From NCBI RefSeq assembly GCF_004295345.1, contig NZ_CP036200.1:3907501-3971500 (forward strand): a stretch of 64,000 nucleotides of DNA. Reading direction: 5' to 3'. This document shows positions 44,260 through 53,945 of this stretch, one piece after another. How positions within the stretch are numbered: the first letter of the stretch is position 1; each line of letters starts with the position of its first letter. Source of the DNA: Shewanella maritima (GTDB lineage: Bacteria > Pseudomonadota > Gammaproteobacteria > Enterobacterales > Shewanellaceae). The notes under the pieces were generated by a model. That model worked only from the letters and a program-made list of their open reading frames with translations. It was not told where the DNA came from and did not search any database. Both the position numbers and the translations under genes were made by a program.

Positions 44260-46332
44260 CTATTCGATGACGCGTCTAAAAGGAGGTAAGGCATCAAGTA
44301 GTGATTTGCCATACCGTTTGGTGACTAAGCGGCGATCTAAAATAGTCACACGGCCATAGTCTTGCTCTTTACGCAGTAATCTACCACAACTCTGAATTAA
44401 TTTTCTGGACGCATCCGGAATAGTTAGCTGTAAAAACGGATTGCCGCCTTTGATTTTTACGTATTCAGCATGGGCTTGCTCCACTGGAGAGGTTGGCACA
44501 GCAAATGGCAACTTAGTCACAATAAGGTTAGTTAAATAGTCGCCGGGTAAGTCGAGACCTTCTGAGAAGCTGCCGGTACCGAATATCAGGCTCGGCTCGC
44601 CATCATCACAGCGCTGCTTATGTTGCTCAAGGATTTTCTGTCTCGACATAGTGCCTTGAACCAACATCGGCAAGCCTTTGAGCTTAGGCTCAATTAAGTC
44701 TGCGACCTTTTCCATCTGCCAGTATGAGGCAAATAGCACCAAGGTAGCCATTTCACCTTCCAATAAAGCTAAGATTTGTGATGCTAGCTCTTCGGTGTAG
44801 CCTTCAGCCGTGGGCTCATTGTCCATTTCAGGAATAAATAAGGTGGCGTTATTTTGGTAGTCAAATGGCGATTGCAGCGCCACAAAACGGCTACCATCAT
44901 TGAGTGATAACCCCACTTGATGGGCAAAGTGGTTAAAGTTATTCAAAGCCCGCAAGGTTGCACTGCAAAGCACCACACCTGCGGCTTTTTGCCAAAGCAT
45001 AGACTCAAGCATGTAGCCGACTTCAATTGGCGATGCGCTAAATAAATAGTCGCTTTGCTTGCCAGTCATGCTCTCAACCCAGCGTGCCATGGGAGCTGAT
45101 TTACTGTTATCTTCTTTGGCAAGCATGCGCCACAATTTATTGAGATTTTCCAAACGCTGCAAGATAAAGCCGGTTTCAGCAAGGTTGGCTTCGGCTAAGT
45201 GCTTTGCTAGCTCGCCATCTTTTATTGCTTCAGTCAGAATTGAGATAATTTTGCTAAATTGCTTAACGGCTTTGCCAGATACCAGGTTTAAGTCTTCCGC
45301 TAGCATCATTAAGGTTGCTGGCAATTTACCGTGTTCAAAACGCCAGCGCCCCTCTGGATTATTAAAGGCGTGATTTTGGGTATCGCAAAAGTGGGCGACT
45401 TTATCGAGTAGTACCACTAGCTCTGCATTAAGGTCGATCATTTGTTGCACTGGGTTAATGATCAAATTAGTTTTTAGCTGGCTTTGCAGTTTACTGCAGG
45501 TTTTGGTGGATTTTTCTATCCAGTCGCTAGCGCCGCGCAAGGTTGCCTGAGCACTAGAGAAGTCGCGGGCAACGATGGGCAAGTGATGCGCCTCGTCGAT
45601 GACATAAAACATGTCTTCAGGATCGGGCAGAATGATGCCGCCACCGAGCTCAAGATCAGCAAATAACAAGCTGTGGTTAGCGATGAGTACGTCCCAGGTT
45701 TCAACATCTTCACGGGCTTTATGAAAAGGGCAGTGGTGATGTGAGGCAACTTGTCTGTGGCAGCTGTGTTTGTCACAACATATCTGCTGCCATAAAAAAT
45801 CTTCAATGGGTTGCTTTAGTGTGTCTATTTCACCGTTCCAGCTTCCCGCTTTAAAGTCATCTCTAAGCTTTTTGAGCTTATCAATTTGGCTTTGATCGGG
45901 TTTGCTTTGCCACATAGCAAGCTGTGAGTCGTCGGCGCCAATCATGGCATCTAGCTTAGCTAGGCATACATATCGCTGACGGCCTTTAACTAGGCCGAAC
46001 TTAAAATCTAAACCAGATTGTTGCAGAAAAAACGGTAAGTCTTTGTGCAGTAACTGTTCTTGCAGCGCAACTGTTGCGGTTGCAATACACACCTTCTTTT
46101 TGCTGGCGAGCGCTAGTGGAATACTGCCGAGGATATATGAAAGCGATTTACCAATACCTGTACCAGCCTCAACAACAATGATCTTGCGATGCTTGTCATA
46201 GTCACCCGCTAATGTTTTGGAGATCTCAGCCACCATATAGTTCTGCTCTCGGCGGGAGCGGAAATTTGGCAGTGCACTGGCTATTTGTTTGTAAATATCC
46301 CGAACCTGGGTTTTTACTTTATCCGTTAACAT
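44260..46332 (-). CDS. dinG: DinG, ATP-dependent DNA helicase
   Basis: 690-aa XPD-like SF2 helicase. It has Walker A EAGTGIGKS (about 55-63), four Fe-S cluster cysteines (one near residue 124, then CCDKHSCHRQVASHHHC about 185-203) and the Walker B DEAHHLP. The C-terminal motif VI is QSCGRLLRKEQDYGRV. It unwinds D-loops, R-loops and forks at collisions with transcription. The ATG is 34 bp from a LexA box shared with polB. yfcA follows after 8 nt. Confidence 0.94.
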   Translation of the reverse strand: MLTDKVKTQVRDIYKQIASALPNFRSRREQNYMVAEISKTLAGDYDKHRKIIVVEAGTGIGKSLSYILGSIPLALASKKKVCIATATVALQEQLLHKDLPFFLQQSGLDFKFGLVKGRQRYVCLAKLDAMIGADDSQLAMWQSKPDQSQIDKLKKLRDDFKAGSWNGEIDTLKQPIEDFLWQQICCDKHSCHRQVASHHHCPFHKAREDVETWDVLIANHSLLFADLELGGGIILPDPEDMFYVIDEAHHLPIVARDFSSAQATLRGASDWIEKSTKTCSKLQSQLKTNLIINPVQQMIDLNAELVVLLDKVAHFCDTQNHAFNNPEGRWRFEHGKLPATLMMLAEDLNLVSGKAVKQFSKIISILTEAIKDGELAKHLAEANLAETGFILQRLENLNKLWRMLAKEDNSKSAPMARWVESMTGKQSDYLFSASPIEVGYMLESMLWQKAAGVVLCSATLRALNNFNHFAHQVGLSLNDGSRFVALQSPFDYQNNATLFIPEMDNEPTAEGYTEELASQILALLEGEMATLVLFASYWQMEKVADLIEPKLKGLPMLVQGTMSRQKILEQHKQRCDDGEPSLIFGTGSFSEGLDLPGDYLTNLIVTKLPFAVPTSPVEQAHAEYVKIKGGNPFLQLTIPDASRKLIQSCGRLLRKEQDYGRVTILDRRLVTKRYGKSLLDALPPFRRVIE

Positions 46333-46365
46333 TAGTGTTGTGTTATTTCGCTTAGCTAAATTATG

Positions 46366-46381
46366 CTGTACATAATAACAG
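46366..46381. promoter_or_regulatory. LexA (SOS) box between dinG and polB
   Basis: CTGTACATAATAACAG fits the CTG-N10-CAG LexA core with an AT-rich centre. It lies in the 90-bp divergent gap, 34 bp from the dinG start and 42 bp from the polB GTG. Both genes are SOS-controlled in E. coli. Confidence 0.85.
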
Positions 46382-46422
46382 TGAAATGGCTTGCTAAGAA
46401 GCAGTATCTTTTAAGGAAACTT

Positions 46423-48837
46423 GTGTCCCCAGTATCATCATCAGCTTCAGAAACTATCCTAGGGATAGTGTTAACTCGCCATGCGGTGACCGAGCAAGGG
46501 CAGTTAGTGCTGCATTACTATCTGCAAACCGACAATGGGCCTGTACGCGTGTCTCTGTTAGGTCAAGAAGTGGTGAGCTTTTGTGAGCGCAAGAATGTAG
46601 ATGCGCTTATAAAAGCAGGGGCTAAGTTTCGCTATCAAGAAGTCGTACTTAAAAATTTCAGTCACCAACCTGTGTGCGCCATCTATTGCAAGTCTACTCA
46701 GCAGCACAGAATGTTAATAAAGCTAGCTAACGACCTAGGGGTGAGTCTATTTGAAGCTGATATCAAGCCTGAAAACCGTTTTTTGTTTGAGCGTTTTATT
46801 GCATTAGAAGCCCAGTTCAAAGGTGTTTATCAAAGCGAAAATGAGTTTATTGCCACTCATGCCAGAATGCCCAATCAATTGAGCACTGCCGCTAGTCAAC
46901 TGAAAATGGTATCGCTCGATCTTGAGTGCAGCATGCAAGGTGAGCTGTACTCTGTTGGTTTGTACGGCCAAAGTGAAGCAGGGCAGATCAATTTGGTGAT
47001 TATGGTTGGTAAACCTGATTTGGAGGTGGACAATATTAAGGTTGATGCACAATCACTTGAAATAGTCTGGGTTGAAGATGAGTATTCATTGCTTCAAGCG
47101 CTTATTCAGTGGTTTGCTGATTTTGACCCAGACATCATTATTGGTTGGGCAGTTGTGGTGTTTGATTTGGCCTTATTGTCAAAGCGTTGTGCGCTATATC
47201 AGTTGCCGCTGCGAATTGGGCGCAATCAAACCTTAATGTCATGGAAGGTGGAAGATAAATATCGACCTGAAACACTTAATCTACCCGGGCGGGTGGTGCT
47301 CGATGGTATTGATTGGCTAAAAGCCGCATTTTATCAGTTTGACAGTTTCTCGCTTGAGTTTGTGTCCCAAGCCTTGCTTGAGGAGGGGAAAGATATTGAC
47401 CATGTTGATAACCGTGGCCATGAAATCACTCGTTTGTTTCATCAAGATAAGCAAGCGTTAGCTAGGTATAACATTACTGATTGCAGGCTAGTTTGGGATA
47501 TTTTTGTTAAAACTGAATTGCTTGAGTTTGCCCTTGAGCGAGCAAAGTTGACTGGGCTTGAGTTTGGCCGAGTTGGGGCATCGGTCGCCGCATTTAATAA
47601 CCTTTATTTGCCACATTTACATCGCGCAGGTTATGTCGCGCCAGCGTTTCCTGCTAGTCAAGGTTTGGAAAGCCCTGGTGGCTATGTAATGGACTCGATA
47701 CCTGGCTATTATAACAACGTACTGGTCTTGGACTTTAAAAGTCTATATCCCTCAATTATTCGCACGTTTCTCATTGACCCAAAAGGTTTGATTGAAGCTC
47801 AGGCGTTTACTGAGGTGGAGTTAAGCGATGTATCAAAAGCCATCCCCGGTTTTTTGAACGCAAGCTTTAATCGTAAACAGCCGATTTTGCCAGACTTAAT
47901 CGCCAACTTGGCAGCTAAACGTGAAACAGCAAAGCGCGATAATAATGCGCCTTTGTCGCAAGCAATCAAAATTATCATGAACTCTTTATATGGCGTGCTG
48001 GGCTCGACAGGTTGTGTGTTTCATGACGCTAAGCTTGCCAGTTCAATTACTATGCGCGGCCATCAAATAATGAAGCTTACCAAACAATGGATTGAAGAAT
48101 TAGGCTACAAGGTCATATATGGTGATACAGACTCTACTTTTGTGTGGGTCGAGCAGCAGCTAACGGATGAGCAAGTTAAACAAGTCGGGCGCACCTTAGC
48201 AGAGCAGATGACAAACAAGTGGCGACAATGGTGTCAGGAGCAGTATCAGTTAGACAGCTTTTTGGAGCTAGAGTTCGAGTCGCACTTTCAGCAGTTCATC
48301 ATGCCAACTTTAAGGGGCTCAGACGAAGGCAGCAAGAAGCGTTATGTGGGGGCTAAGCAAGTGGCGGGCGATTTGGATATCGTATTTAAAGGTATGGAGC
48401 AGGTGAGGAGTGACTGGAGCCCGTTAGCAAAAAAAGTGCAGCTCGCTTTATATACACGCTTTTTTAAACAGCAAGATGTTATCGAGTATTTACGGCAAAT
48501 TGTTGCTCAGGTGCGTGCAGGGGAGTTTAGTGAAGACTTAATATTTAAAAAGCGCCTGCGCCGAAATGCAGAGGATTATACGGCGAAATCGTCACCCCAT
48601 GTAAAAGCAGCGTTAATTTTGGCTGAAGAAAAAAAAGACGTGAAATATTCTCGTAAAGGAAGAATGATAAAGTACGTGATGACCCTACATGGAGCATATC
48701 CAGTGCAATTAGATCCAGAAAACGTCGATGCTGAATATTATATAGAGCGGCAGATTAAGCCTATAGCTGAGCCGATACTCGCTCTATTGGGGCAAAATTT
48801 TGAAGATCTTCTTAGTAATCAAATGATGTTAATTTAA
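46423..48837 (+). CDS. polB: DNA polymerase II
   Basis: 804-aa B-family polymerase with proofreading, used in damage bypass and replication restart. The exonuclease motif I (SLDLECSMQ) is followed by the palm motifs DFKSLYPSIIR, the B motif IKIIMNSLYGVLG and motif C YGDTDSTF. The GTG at 46423 is chosen: AAGGA stands 5 nt before it, homology starts near there, and an upstream ATG (46363) would put the LexA box inside the coding region. Length is near the 783 aa of E. coli Pol II. Divergent from dinG. Confidence 0.95.
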   Translation: MSPVSSSASETILGIVLTRHAVTEQGQLVLHYYLQTDNGPVRVSLLGQEVVSFCERKNVDALIKAGAKFRYQEVVLKNFSHQPVCAIYCKSTQQHRMLIKLANDLGVSLFEADIKPENRFLFERFIALEAQFKGVYQSENEFIATHARMPNQLSTAASQLKMVSLDLECSMQGELYSVGLYGQSEAGQINLVIMVGKPDLEVDNIKVDAQSLEIVWVEDEYSLLQALIQWFADFDPDIIIGWAVVVFDLALLSKRCALYQLPLRIGRNQTLMSWKVEDKYRPETLNLPGRVVLDGIDWLKAAFYQFDSFSLEFVSQALLEEGKDIDHVDNRGHEITRLFHQDKQALARYNITDCRLVWDIFVKTELLEFALERAKLTGLEFGRVGASVAAFNNLYLPHLHRAGYVAPAFPASQGLESPGGYVMDSIPGYYNNVLVLDFKSLYPSIIRTFLIDPKGLIEAQAFTEVELSDVSKAIPGFLNASFNRKQPILPDLIANLAAKRETAKRDNNAPLSQAIKIIMNSLYGVLGSTGCVFHDAKLASSITMRGHQIMKLTKQWIEELGYKVIYGDTDSTFVWVEQQLTDEQVKQVGRTLAEQMTNKWRQWCQEQYQLDSFLELEFESHFQQFIMPTLRGSDEGSKKRYVGAKQVAGDLDIVFKGMEQVRSDWSPLAKKVQLALYTRFFKQQDVIEYLRQIVAQVRAGEFSEDLIFKKRLRRNAEDYTAKSSPHVKAALILAEEKKDVKYSRKGRMIKYVMTLHGAYPVQLDPENVDAEYYIERQIKPIAEPILALLGQNFEDLLSNQMMLI

Positions 48838-48927
48838 TGTAAATATTAAACCGTATGGTGACAGTTTGTTACAAACTGGTTCCTTGCGTGTCAATGTTTC
48901 TTGTGCAGGTGTGTCACTTTAGTTTAA

Positions 48928-48984
48928 GAAGCCTAGCGATGAGCGACTATTTTTGAATGGTCGCTTTTTTTTTTGCTAGGCTTC
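48928..48984 (+). terminator. Nested terminator after polB
   Basis: Outer arms GAAGCCTAGC / GCTAGGCTTC enclose an inner AGCGAC / GTCGCT hairpin followed by ten T residues. The inner hairpin with T run is the likely terminator. Confidence 0.85.
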
Positions 48985-49057
48985 AATGCATCAAAAATAT
49001 ATGCGGAATAACTTAATCACTTATTTCAGCATGTGAAACTAAAGAAGGTAAGTACAA

Positions 49058-50230
49058 ATGAAGAAGACGTTAGTTGCCTCAGCATTAGCTGCAGTGATGA
49101 TTGCACCAACAGCATCTGCAATTGAAGTATACAAAGATGAAAAGAACGCAGTTTCTATCGGTGGTTACATTGATGGCCGTATCTATAATGGTAACGGTGA
49201 AACGACAATGGCAAATGGCGCTTCTCGCATCAACTTCGGTTTTGATCGTCAAATGGGTAACGGCTGGGAAGCTAACGCAAAGTTTGAGTGGAGTGTCAAT
49301 CCATTTGGCAACAGTTCACTAAACTATAGCAATGACGGAAAGCTACATGCACAGTCTGGCGACTTCCTTGCAAATCGTCTTGGTTATATTGAAGTAAAAC
49401 ATGACACATACGGTCACCTTGCTTGGGGTAAACTGTGGGGTGCTTGGTATGATGTTGTAGGCGCGACCAACCTTGTCCATACCTGGGATGGTGATGCCTC
49501 TGGTACATATACCTTTAATAAGGGCGATGGTTCAGTGAATGGTACTGGCCGTGGTGATAATACTATTCAATATCGCAATTCTTTTGGCGACTTTAGCTTT
49601 GCAGTGCAAACTCAGTTGAATCAACAAGAGATTAATATTGAAGAGCAACAAGACGCAGTTCCACTTGCTGCAGCTATAACGTCACTTAAAACACTTGAAT
49701 ACTCGAATACTTACGGTTTAGCTGTAACTTATACTGCAACCGATATGCTTACGCTAACAGCAGGTTTCAACACGGGTGAGTTTGACGCGACTACCAATAA
49801 CGGTGAAGCGTTTACTGAAACTGATAAAATTTACGGTGGTGGTGTTCAGTGGGGACAGTGGGAAGCAAAGGGTTTTTACTTCGCTGCTAACTACAACAAG
49901 CAAGAGTTCCACGATACTGATGGTGCAAACCGTATTATCCCTGAAGCTCAAGGTCTAGAAACAATGTTATCTTACCGCTTCGACAATGACATCCGTCTAC
50001 TTGTTTCGCACAACGTACTTGAGGCGGGCGATACTTATGAAGCACTATACAACGGTGACAAGTTTAAGCGTCAATTTACAGCTGTTGGTGCTCACTACAT
50101 CTGGGATGAGAATACTATCGTATACCTAGAGGGTCGTTTCGATAACTCGGATTTCTCGGGCTCTCAAGAAGAAATTAACAAAAAATCTGATCACGATGGT
50201 ATAGGTTTAGGTATCCGTTACTTCTTGTAA
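49058..50230 (+). CDS. Outer-membrane general porin
   Basis: 390-aa trimeric-type porin of the Gram-negative OmpC-like/porin_4 kind. A signal peptide (1-21, ending ASA) is followed by VSIGGYIDGRIYNGNGE and long amphipathic strands, then a C-terminal GLGIRYFL with the terminal aromatic-aliphatic signal for barrel assembly. It is close in context to the main porin of Shewanella (next to polB). It allows passive diffusion of small solutes; specificity is not readable. It has its own leader of about 220 bp and a terminator behind. Confidence 0.9.
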   Translation: MKKTLVASALAAVMIAPTASAIEVYKDEKNAVSIGGYIDGRIYNGNGETTMANGASRINFGFDRQMGNGWEANAKFEWSVNPFGNSSLNYSNDGKLHAQSGDFLANRLGYIEVKHDTYGHLAWGKLWGAWYDVVGATNLVHTWDGDASGTYTFNKGDGSVNGTGRGDNTIQYRNSFGDFSFAVQTQLNQQEINIEEQQDAVPLAAAITSLKTLEYSNTYGLAVTYTATDMLTLTAGFNTGEFDATTNNGEAFTETDKIYGGGVQWGQWEAKGFYFAANYNKQEFHDTDGANRIIPEAQGLETMLSYRFDNDIRLLVSHNVLEAGDTYEALYNGDKFKRQFTAVGAHYIWDENTIVYLEGRFDNSDFSGSQEEINKKSDHDGIGLGIRYFL

Positions 50231-50274
50231 CTGATGAGCTAACCCAACGGTACTGTGTATCGGTTGTTATTAAG

Positions 50275-50304
50275 GGCTGCTAACAAAAGTTAGCGGCTTT
50301 TTTG
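50275..50304 (+). terminator. Porin terminator
   Basis: GGGCTGCTAAC / GTTAGCGGCTT stem, AAAA loop, then TTTTTG. Confidence 0.85.
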
Positions 50305-50861
50305 TTTTTTAAACATCTCAACCATCTTCTTAAGTAAATGGTTATCAATCGATTAGGCTTTTTGTAAAGTCTGGGAGCTTTAATAATTTGCAATGGTTCT
50401 AGTTAGTTAAACTTGCCTCCACCCACTAATTAGCGGTAGCTAATTTACCTTATCCAGAGATCGATTAGATGGGTAACTTCATATGAGTTATTAGACCAAA
50501 TTCGGCCTTGTTTATCTTGAATCGCTTAAAAAGTAACATTTTCTATGAAACTAGTTTTAAAAAAATGTTAACAGAGCTGTGAGCATTTAATTATGCATGC
50601 TTGATTGAGCATCGTTATGATTTAGTTTGACTTTTTTGTCTTTTAGGGAAGGGTTTATACAGCTCCATGTTTAGTTTTGTGTACAGTTTTTAAACGTTTG
50701 ACTCTACTGTAGTAAACTGTTTTTGTTTCAGATGTTGCGAACTTGTTTCATATGTGATTCTATTGTGTCCGAGACGTGATGGTGTTGATAGCGGCGCCAA
50801 ATCGTTAGACCAGCCCTTAAGGGATGGCTAATAAAAAACAAAATGTCCAGGGAGATAGACA
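50305..50861. other. Upstream region of the TonB-dependent receptor gene
   Basis: A 557-bp AT-rich gap without an open frame of coding character. It holds two direct repeats, TTGTTTCAGATG (50723-50734) and TTGTTTCATATG (50743-50754), exactly 20 bp apart. A GCCCTTAAGGG palindrome near 50814 lies just before the Shine-Dalgarno. Both may be regulatory. Confidence 0.55.
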
Positions 50862-53732
50862 ATGCATAAGAATATCTTAGCTAATTCGGTGCGTTTAGCG
50901 CTAATTAGCGGTGCAGCAGCTGCTGCTTTCACTGCACCAACTATGGCTGTTGCAGCCGAAGACTCAGTAGAGCGTATTGAAGTAACTGGTTCGCGCATCA
51001 AGCGTACCGATATGGAAACCTCAAGCCCTGTTTCTGTGATTGATGCGGGCCAAATAGCTGCGATGGGTATTACCCGTCTTGACGACGTTTTACGTCAAAT
51101 GACAGCGTCTTCTGGTGCTGCATTAGGTACTAACGTGAATAACGGTAGTGGTGGTAAAGCGACTGTTAACATTCGTGGTTTAGGTGCAGCGCGTACGTTA
51201 GTTTTGGTTAACGGTCGTCGTATGGTTAACTCTGGTATCGGCGCTGATTCTAGTGTCGATTTGAACAACGTACCACTAGGCTTCATTAAACGAATTGAAG
51301 TATTGAAAGATGGCGGTTCAGCTGTTTATGGTTCGGACGCAGTTGCTGGTGTTGTGAACATTATCCTTAAAGATGACTATGAAGGTTTAGAGTTTAATGC
51401 TCAAACAGGTCAAACCTTTGAGAGTGATGGTAAAGAAACGACTATCTCTTTAACCATGGGTACTAACTTCGATAAAGGTAATATCTCAGCTTACATGGGA
51501 TATACGGATAAAGAAGAAATTCGTCAAGCGGATCGTGAGTTTTCTAACTGTCCGATCTTTGAATTCTTAGATCTAGATGGTGACGGCAAACTTGATCGAT
51601 TCTGTGGTGGTTCGTCTGGTACAGTCGGTGGACGAGGTAATTTAGGACAGTACCTTCCTGGTGGACAAACTCTAGGTCCTGTGCAACCTGGTCAGCCAAC
51701 TTACAAACCTTACAGCTTCTTTGAAGATTCATATAACTATTCTGAGTTAAGTTACTTAGAAACGCCTCGTAAACAGTTCCAAATGAATGTTAACGGTACT
51801 TATGAACTAAGCGATAACGTTACTACATTTATTGAAGCTATGTACACAAAACGTACATCTAGTCAGCAAATGGCTCCAACTCGCCCGAATAATTTAGGTA
51901 CAGCTGCAGCAGATTACTACTATAACCCTACTAACCCTGATGGTTGGTTCGCTGATCAAGGTTATTTTAATGACGTTAATGGTGATGGTGTTTGGAATGC
52001 TGACGACGCTCAAGATGTAACTATCGCTACTCGTCGTATGACAGATATCGGTCCACGTATTTTCTCGCAAAACACTGACACTTATCGTGCTGTGTTTGGT
52101 TTCAATGGTAACTTCGAAGTAGGCGAGCGTGTATTTGACTGGGAAGTATTCTACCAGTATGGCCGTAACGATGGTCGTTCGTACACTGAAAATCAAGTTA
52201 ACAGAGAAAGATTTGCAGAAACTATTGATAAAGATGTTTGTGTAATGGGTGGCAACGGTGTTGATGAAGTACCTTGTGCTAACTGGTTTGGTACAGGTTG
52301 GATGACTCCAGAGCAACAAGCTGCCGCTAATAACTATGTTACTTATACCGAAGTAGATACTGGTTTCAATACTCAAGAAATCTACGGTGCAAATATCGCT
52401 GGTGAGCTGTTTGACATGCCTGCAGGTGGGTTTGGTGTTGCTGCTGGTATAGAACACCGTGCTGAAGAAGGGTTCTACAACCCTGATGTGTTATCTCAGT
52501 ATGGTGCAGGTGGCGGTAACGCTACACTACCAACTAAAGGTGATTTCAGTGTAGACGAAGCTTATTTAGAGCTTTCTATCCCTGTTCTTGCTGACTTACC
52601 AGGTGTTGAACGTTTAGATTTAAGTGCAGCGATTCGTTACTTTGATTATTCAACCTTCGGTTCTGATTCAACTTGGAACGTTGGTGCTACTTGGTCAATT
52701 ATTGAAGGCTTGATGGTTCGTGGTAAATACACTAACCAAGCATTCCGCGCCCCTTCGATTAACGACTTAAACCAAGGTGCTAGTGATTCATTTGACGGCT
52801 ACACCGACGTTTGTAACAACTACCAAAACAACCCAAATGCAACTATCAAAGCTAACTGTGAAGCTGACCTAGCAGGTACTGGTTTTACGGAGCAGGATGA
52901 TGGTCAAGTACGTGCTATCGTTGGTGGTAACGTAAACTTGAAACCTGAGAAAGCAGATATTTACACTGTTGGTTTTGTTTACGATGCAAGTGCACTTGTT
53001 GATGGACTATCTTTAACAGTAGATTACTACAATATTGAAATTGAAGATGCAATTGGAACAATTGGTGCAACCTACAAGCTTGAGCAGTGTTACAGCGCTG
53101 TGGGCGGCGGTGTTGGTTCAGACGCGCCATTCTGTAAAGATTTCATTCGTGATGCTGGTGGCCAGGTTGATGGCATGCTTCGTCTTAAAGAGAATGCTAA
53201 CGTAGAAGTTACTTCTGGTGTAGATGCTAACGTAGCATACGCTTTTGAAGCTGCTAGCGTAGATTGGAGAATCGACTGGGAAACTACTTGGGTTAAAGAA
53301 AACTCTACTACTGATAGCGCTGGTGAATACACTGATTATGTCGGTTTCGCGACGTCGAATGGTGGTTCTATTCCTGAGTGGAAGTCTAATCTTGGTCTAA
53401 ACGTATCAGGTGACAATTGGGCAGCGAACTACCAGATTCGTTATATCCATAGTCTAGAAGATAATTCTTTGAATGGTCTAACTCCTGAAGAGCGTGCTGC
53501 TGAGATTAATGCTTACGCTAACCCAGACAATCTATTCTTGGATGCAGTTTGGTATCATGACGCGTCAGTATCTTATGATGTTTTAGAGAATGTTAAGCTA
53601 CAATTGGGTGTGAATAACCTGTTCGATACTCAACCTGAGTACTATGTTAGCTACAACGACTCTAATACAGACATTTATACTTATGACTTAGCTGGTCGTC
53701 GTTGGTATTTACAAGCAAACATTCAGTTTTAA
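50862..53732 (+). CDS. TonB-dependent outer-membrane receptor
   Basis: 956-aa receptor. The signal peptide ends AVAA (about 32). A TonB-box-like segment (SVERIEVTGSRIKRTD, about 35-50) leads to the plug domain, including RGLGAARTLVLVNGRRM and GSDAVAGVVNIILK, and then the 22-strand barrel ending ...RRWYLQANIQF. The GSRIKR...LDDVLRQ pattern is that of the large marine/peptide-type receptor class. Two loops contain Ca-binding-like stretches, DLDGDGKLD (about 238-246) and DVNGDGVWNADD. The ligand is not known. The TonB2 operon 1.1 kb downstream could energise it. Confidence 0.9.
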   Translation: MHKNILANSVRLALISGAAAAAFTAPTMAVAAEDSVERIEVTGSRIKRTDMETSSPVSVIDAGQIAAMGITRLDDVLRQMTASSGAALGTNVNNGSGGKATVNIRGLGAARTLVLVNGRRMVNSGIGADSSVDLNNVPLGFIKRIEVLKDGGSAVYGSDAVAGVVNIILKDDYEGLEFNAQTGQTFESDGKETTISLTMGTNFDKGNISAYMGYTDKEEIRQADREFSNCPIFEFLDLDGDGKLDRFCGGSSGTVGGRGNLGQYLPGGQTLGPVQPGQPTYKPYSFFEDSYNYSELSYLETPRKQFQMNVNGTYELSDNVTTFIEAMYTKRTSSQQMAPTRPNNLGTAAADYYYNPTNPDGWFADQGYFNDVNGDGVWNADDAQDVTIATRRMTDIGPRIFSQNTDTYRAVFGFNGNFEVGERVFDWEVFYQYGRNDGRSYTENQVNRERFAETIDKDVCVMGGNGVDEVPCANWFGTGWMTPEQQAAANNYVTYTEVDTGFNTQEIYGANIAGELFDMPAGGFGVAAGIEHRAEEGFYNPDVLSQYGAGGGNATLPTKGDFSVDEAYLELSIPVLADLPGVERLDLSAAIRYFDYSTFGSDSTWNVGATWSIIEGLMVRGKYTNQAFRAPSINDLNQGASDSFDGYTDVCNNYQNNPNATIKANCEADLAGTGFTEQDDGQVRAIVGGNVNLKPEKADIYTVGFVYDASALVDGLSLTVDYYNIEIEDAIGTIGATYKLEQCYSAVGGGVGSDAPFCKDFIRDAGGQVDGMLRLKENANVEVTSGVDANVAYAFEAASVDWRIDWETTWVKENSTTDSAGEYTDYVGFATSNGGSIPEWKSNLGLNVSGDNWAANYQIRYIHSLEDNSLNGLTPEERAAEINAYANPDNLFLDAVWYHDASVSYDVLENVKLQLGVNNLFDTQPEYYVSYNDSNTDIYTYDLAGRRWYLQANIQF

Positions 53733-53752
53733 TTGATAAGATGTAAATTTTT

Positions 53753-53782
53753 AAAAAGGCAGTTGATACTGCCTTTTTTTTT
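53753..53782 (+). terminator. Terminator after the TonB receptor gene
   Basis: AAAAAGGCAG / CTGCCTTTTT stem, 6-nt loop, long T run. Confidence 0.92.
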
Positions 53783-53945
53783 GCCTGCTTATTTATAAGT
53801 TTCTGCTAGTTGTGCCAATAGTTCTAATTTTTCTAGCGAAAATGCACAATGAAATGTGTTTATAGTCTCACGTAATTTTATATAGGCGTAGCCGCAGAGG
53901 CGAGGGGATAAGCGTTGTCGTAACAAACTATGAAGGTTAGTAATT

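Noticed and set aside
46363..46422. Upstream ATG for polB
   Set aside because: It would place the LexA operator inside the coding region and add non-conserved residues; GTG 46423 has an AAGGA at good spacing.
51894..52457. 187-codon frame antisense within the TonB receptor gene
   Set aside because: The opposite strand codes conserved barrel sequence. The antisense protein is a Ser/Thr/Ile-rich shadow.
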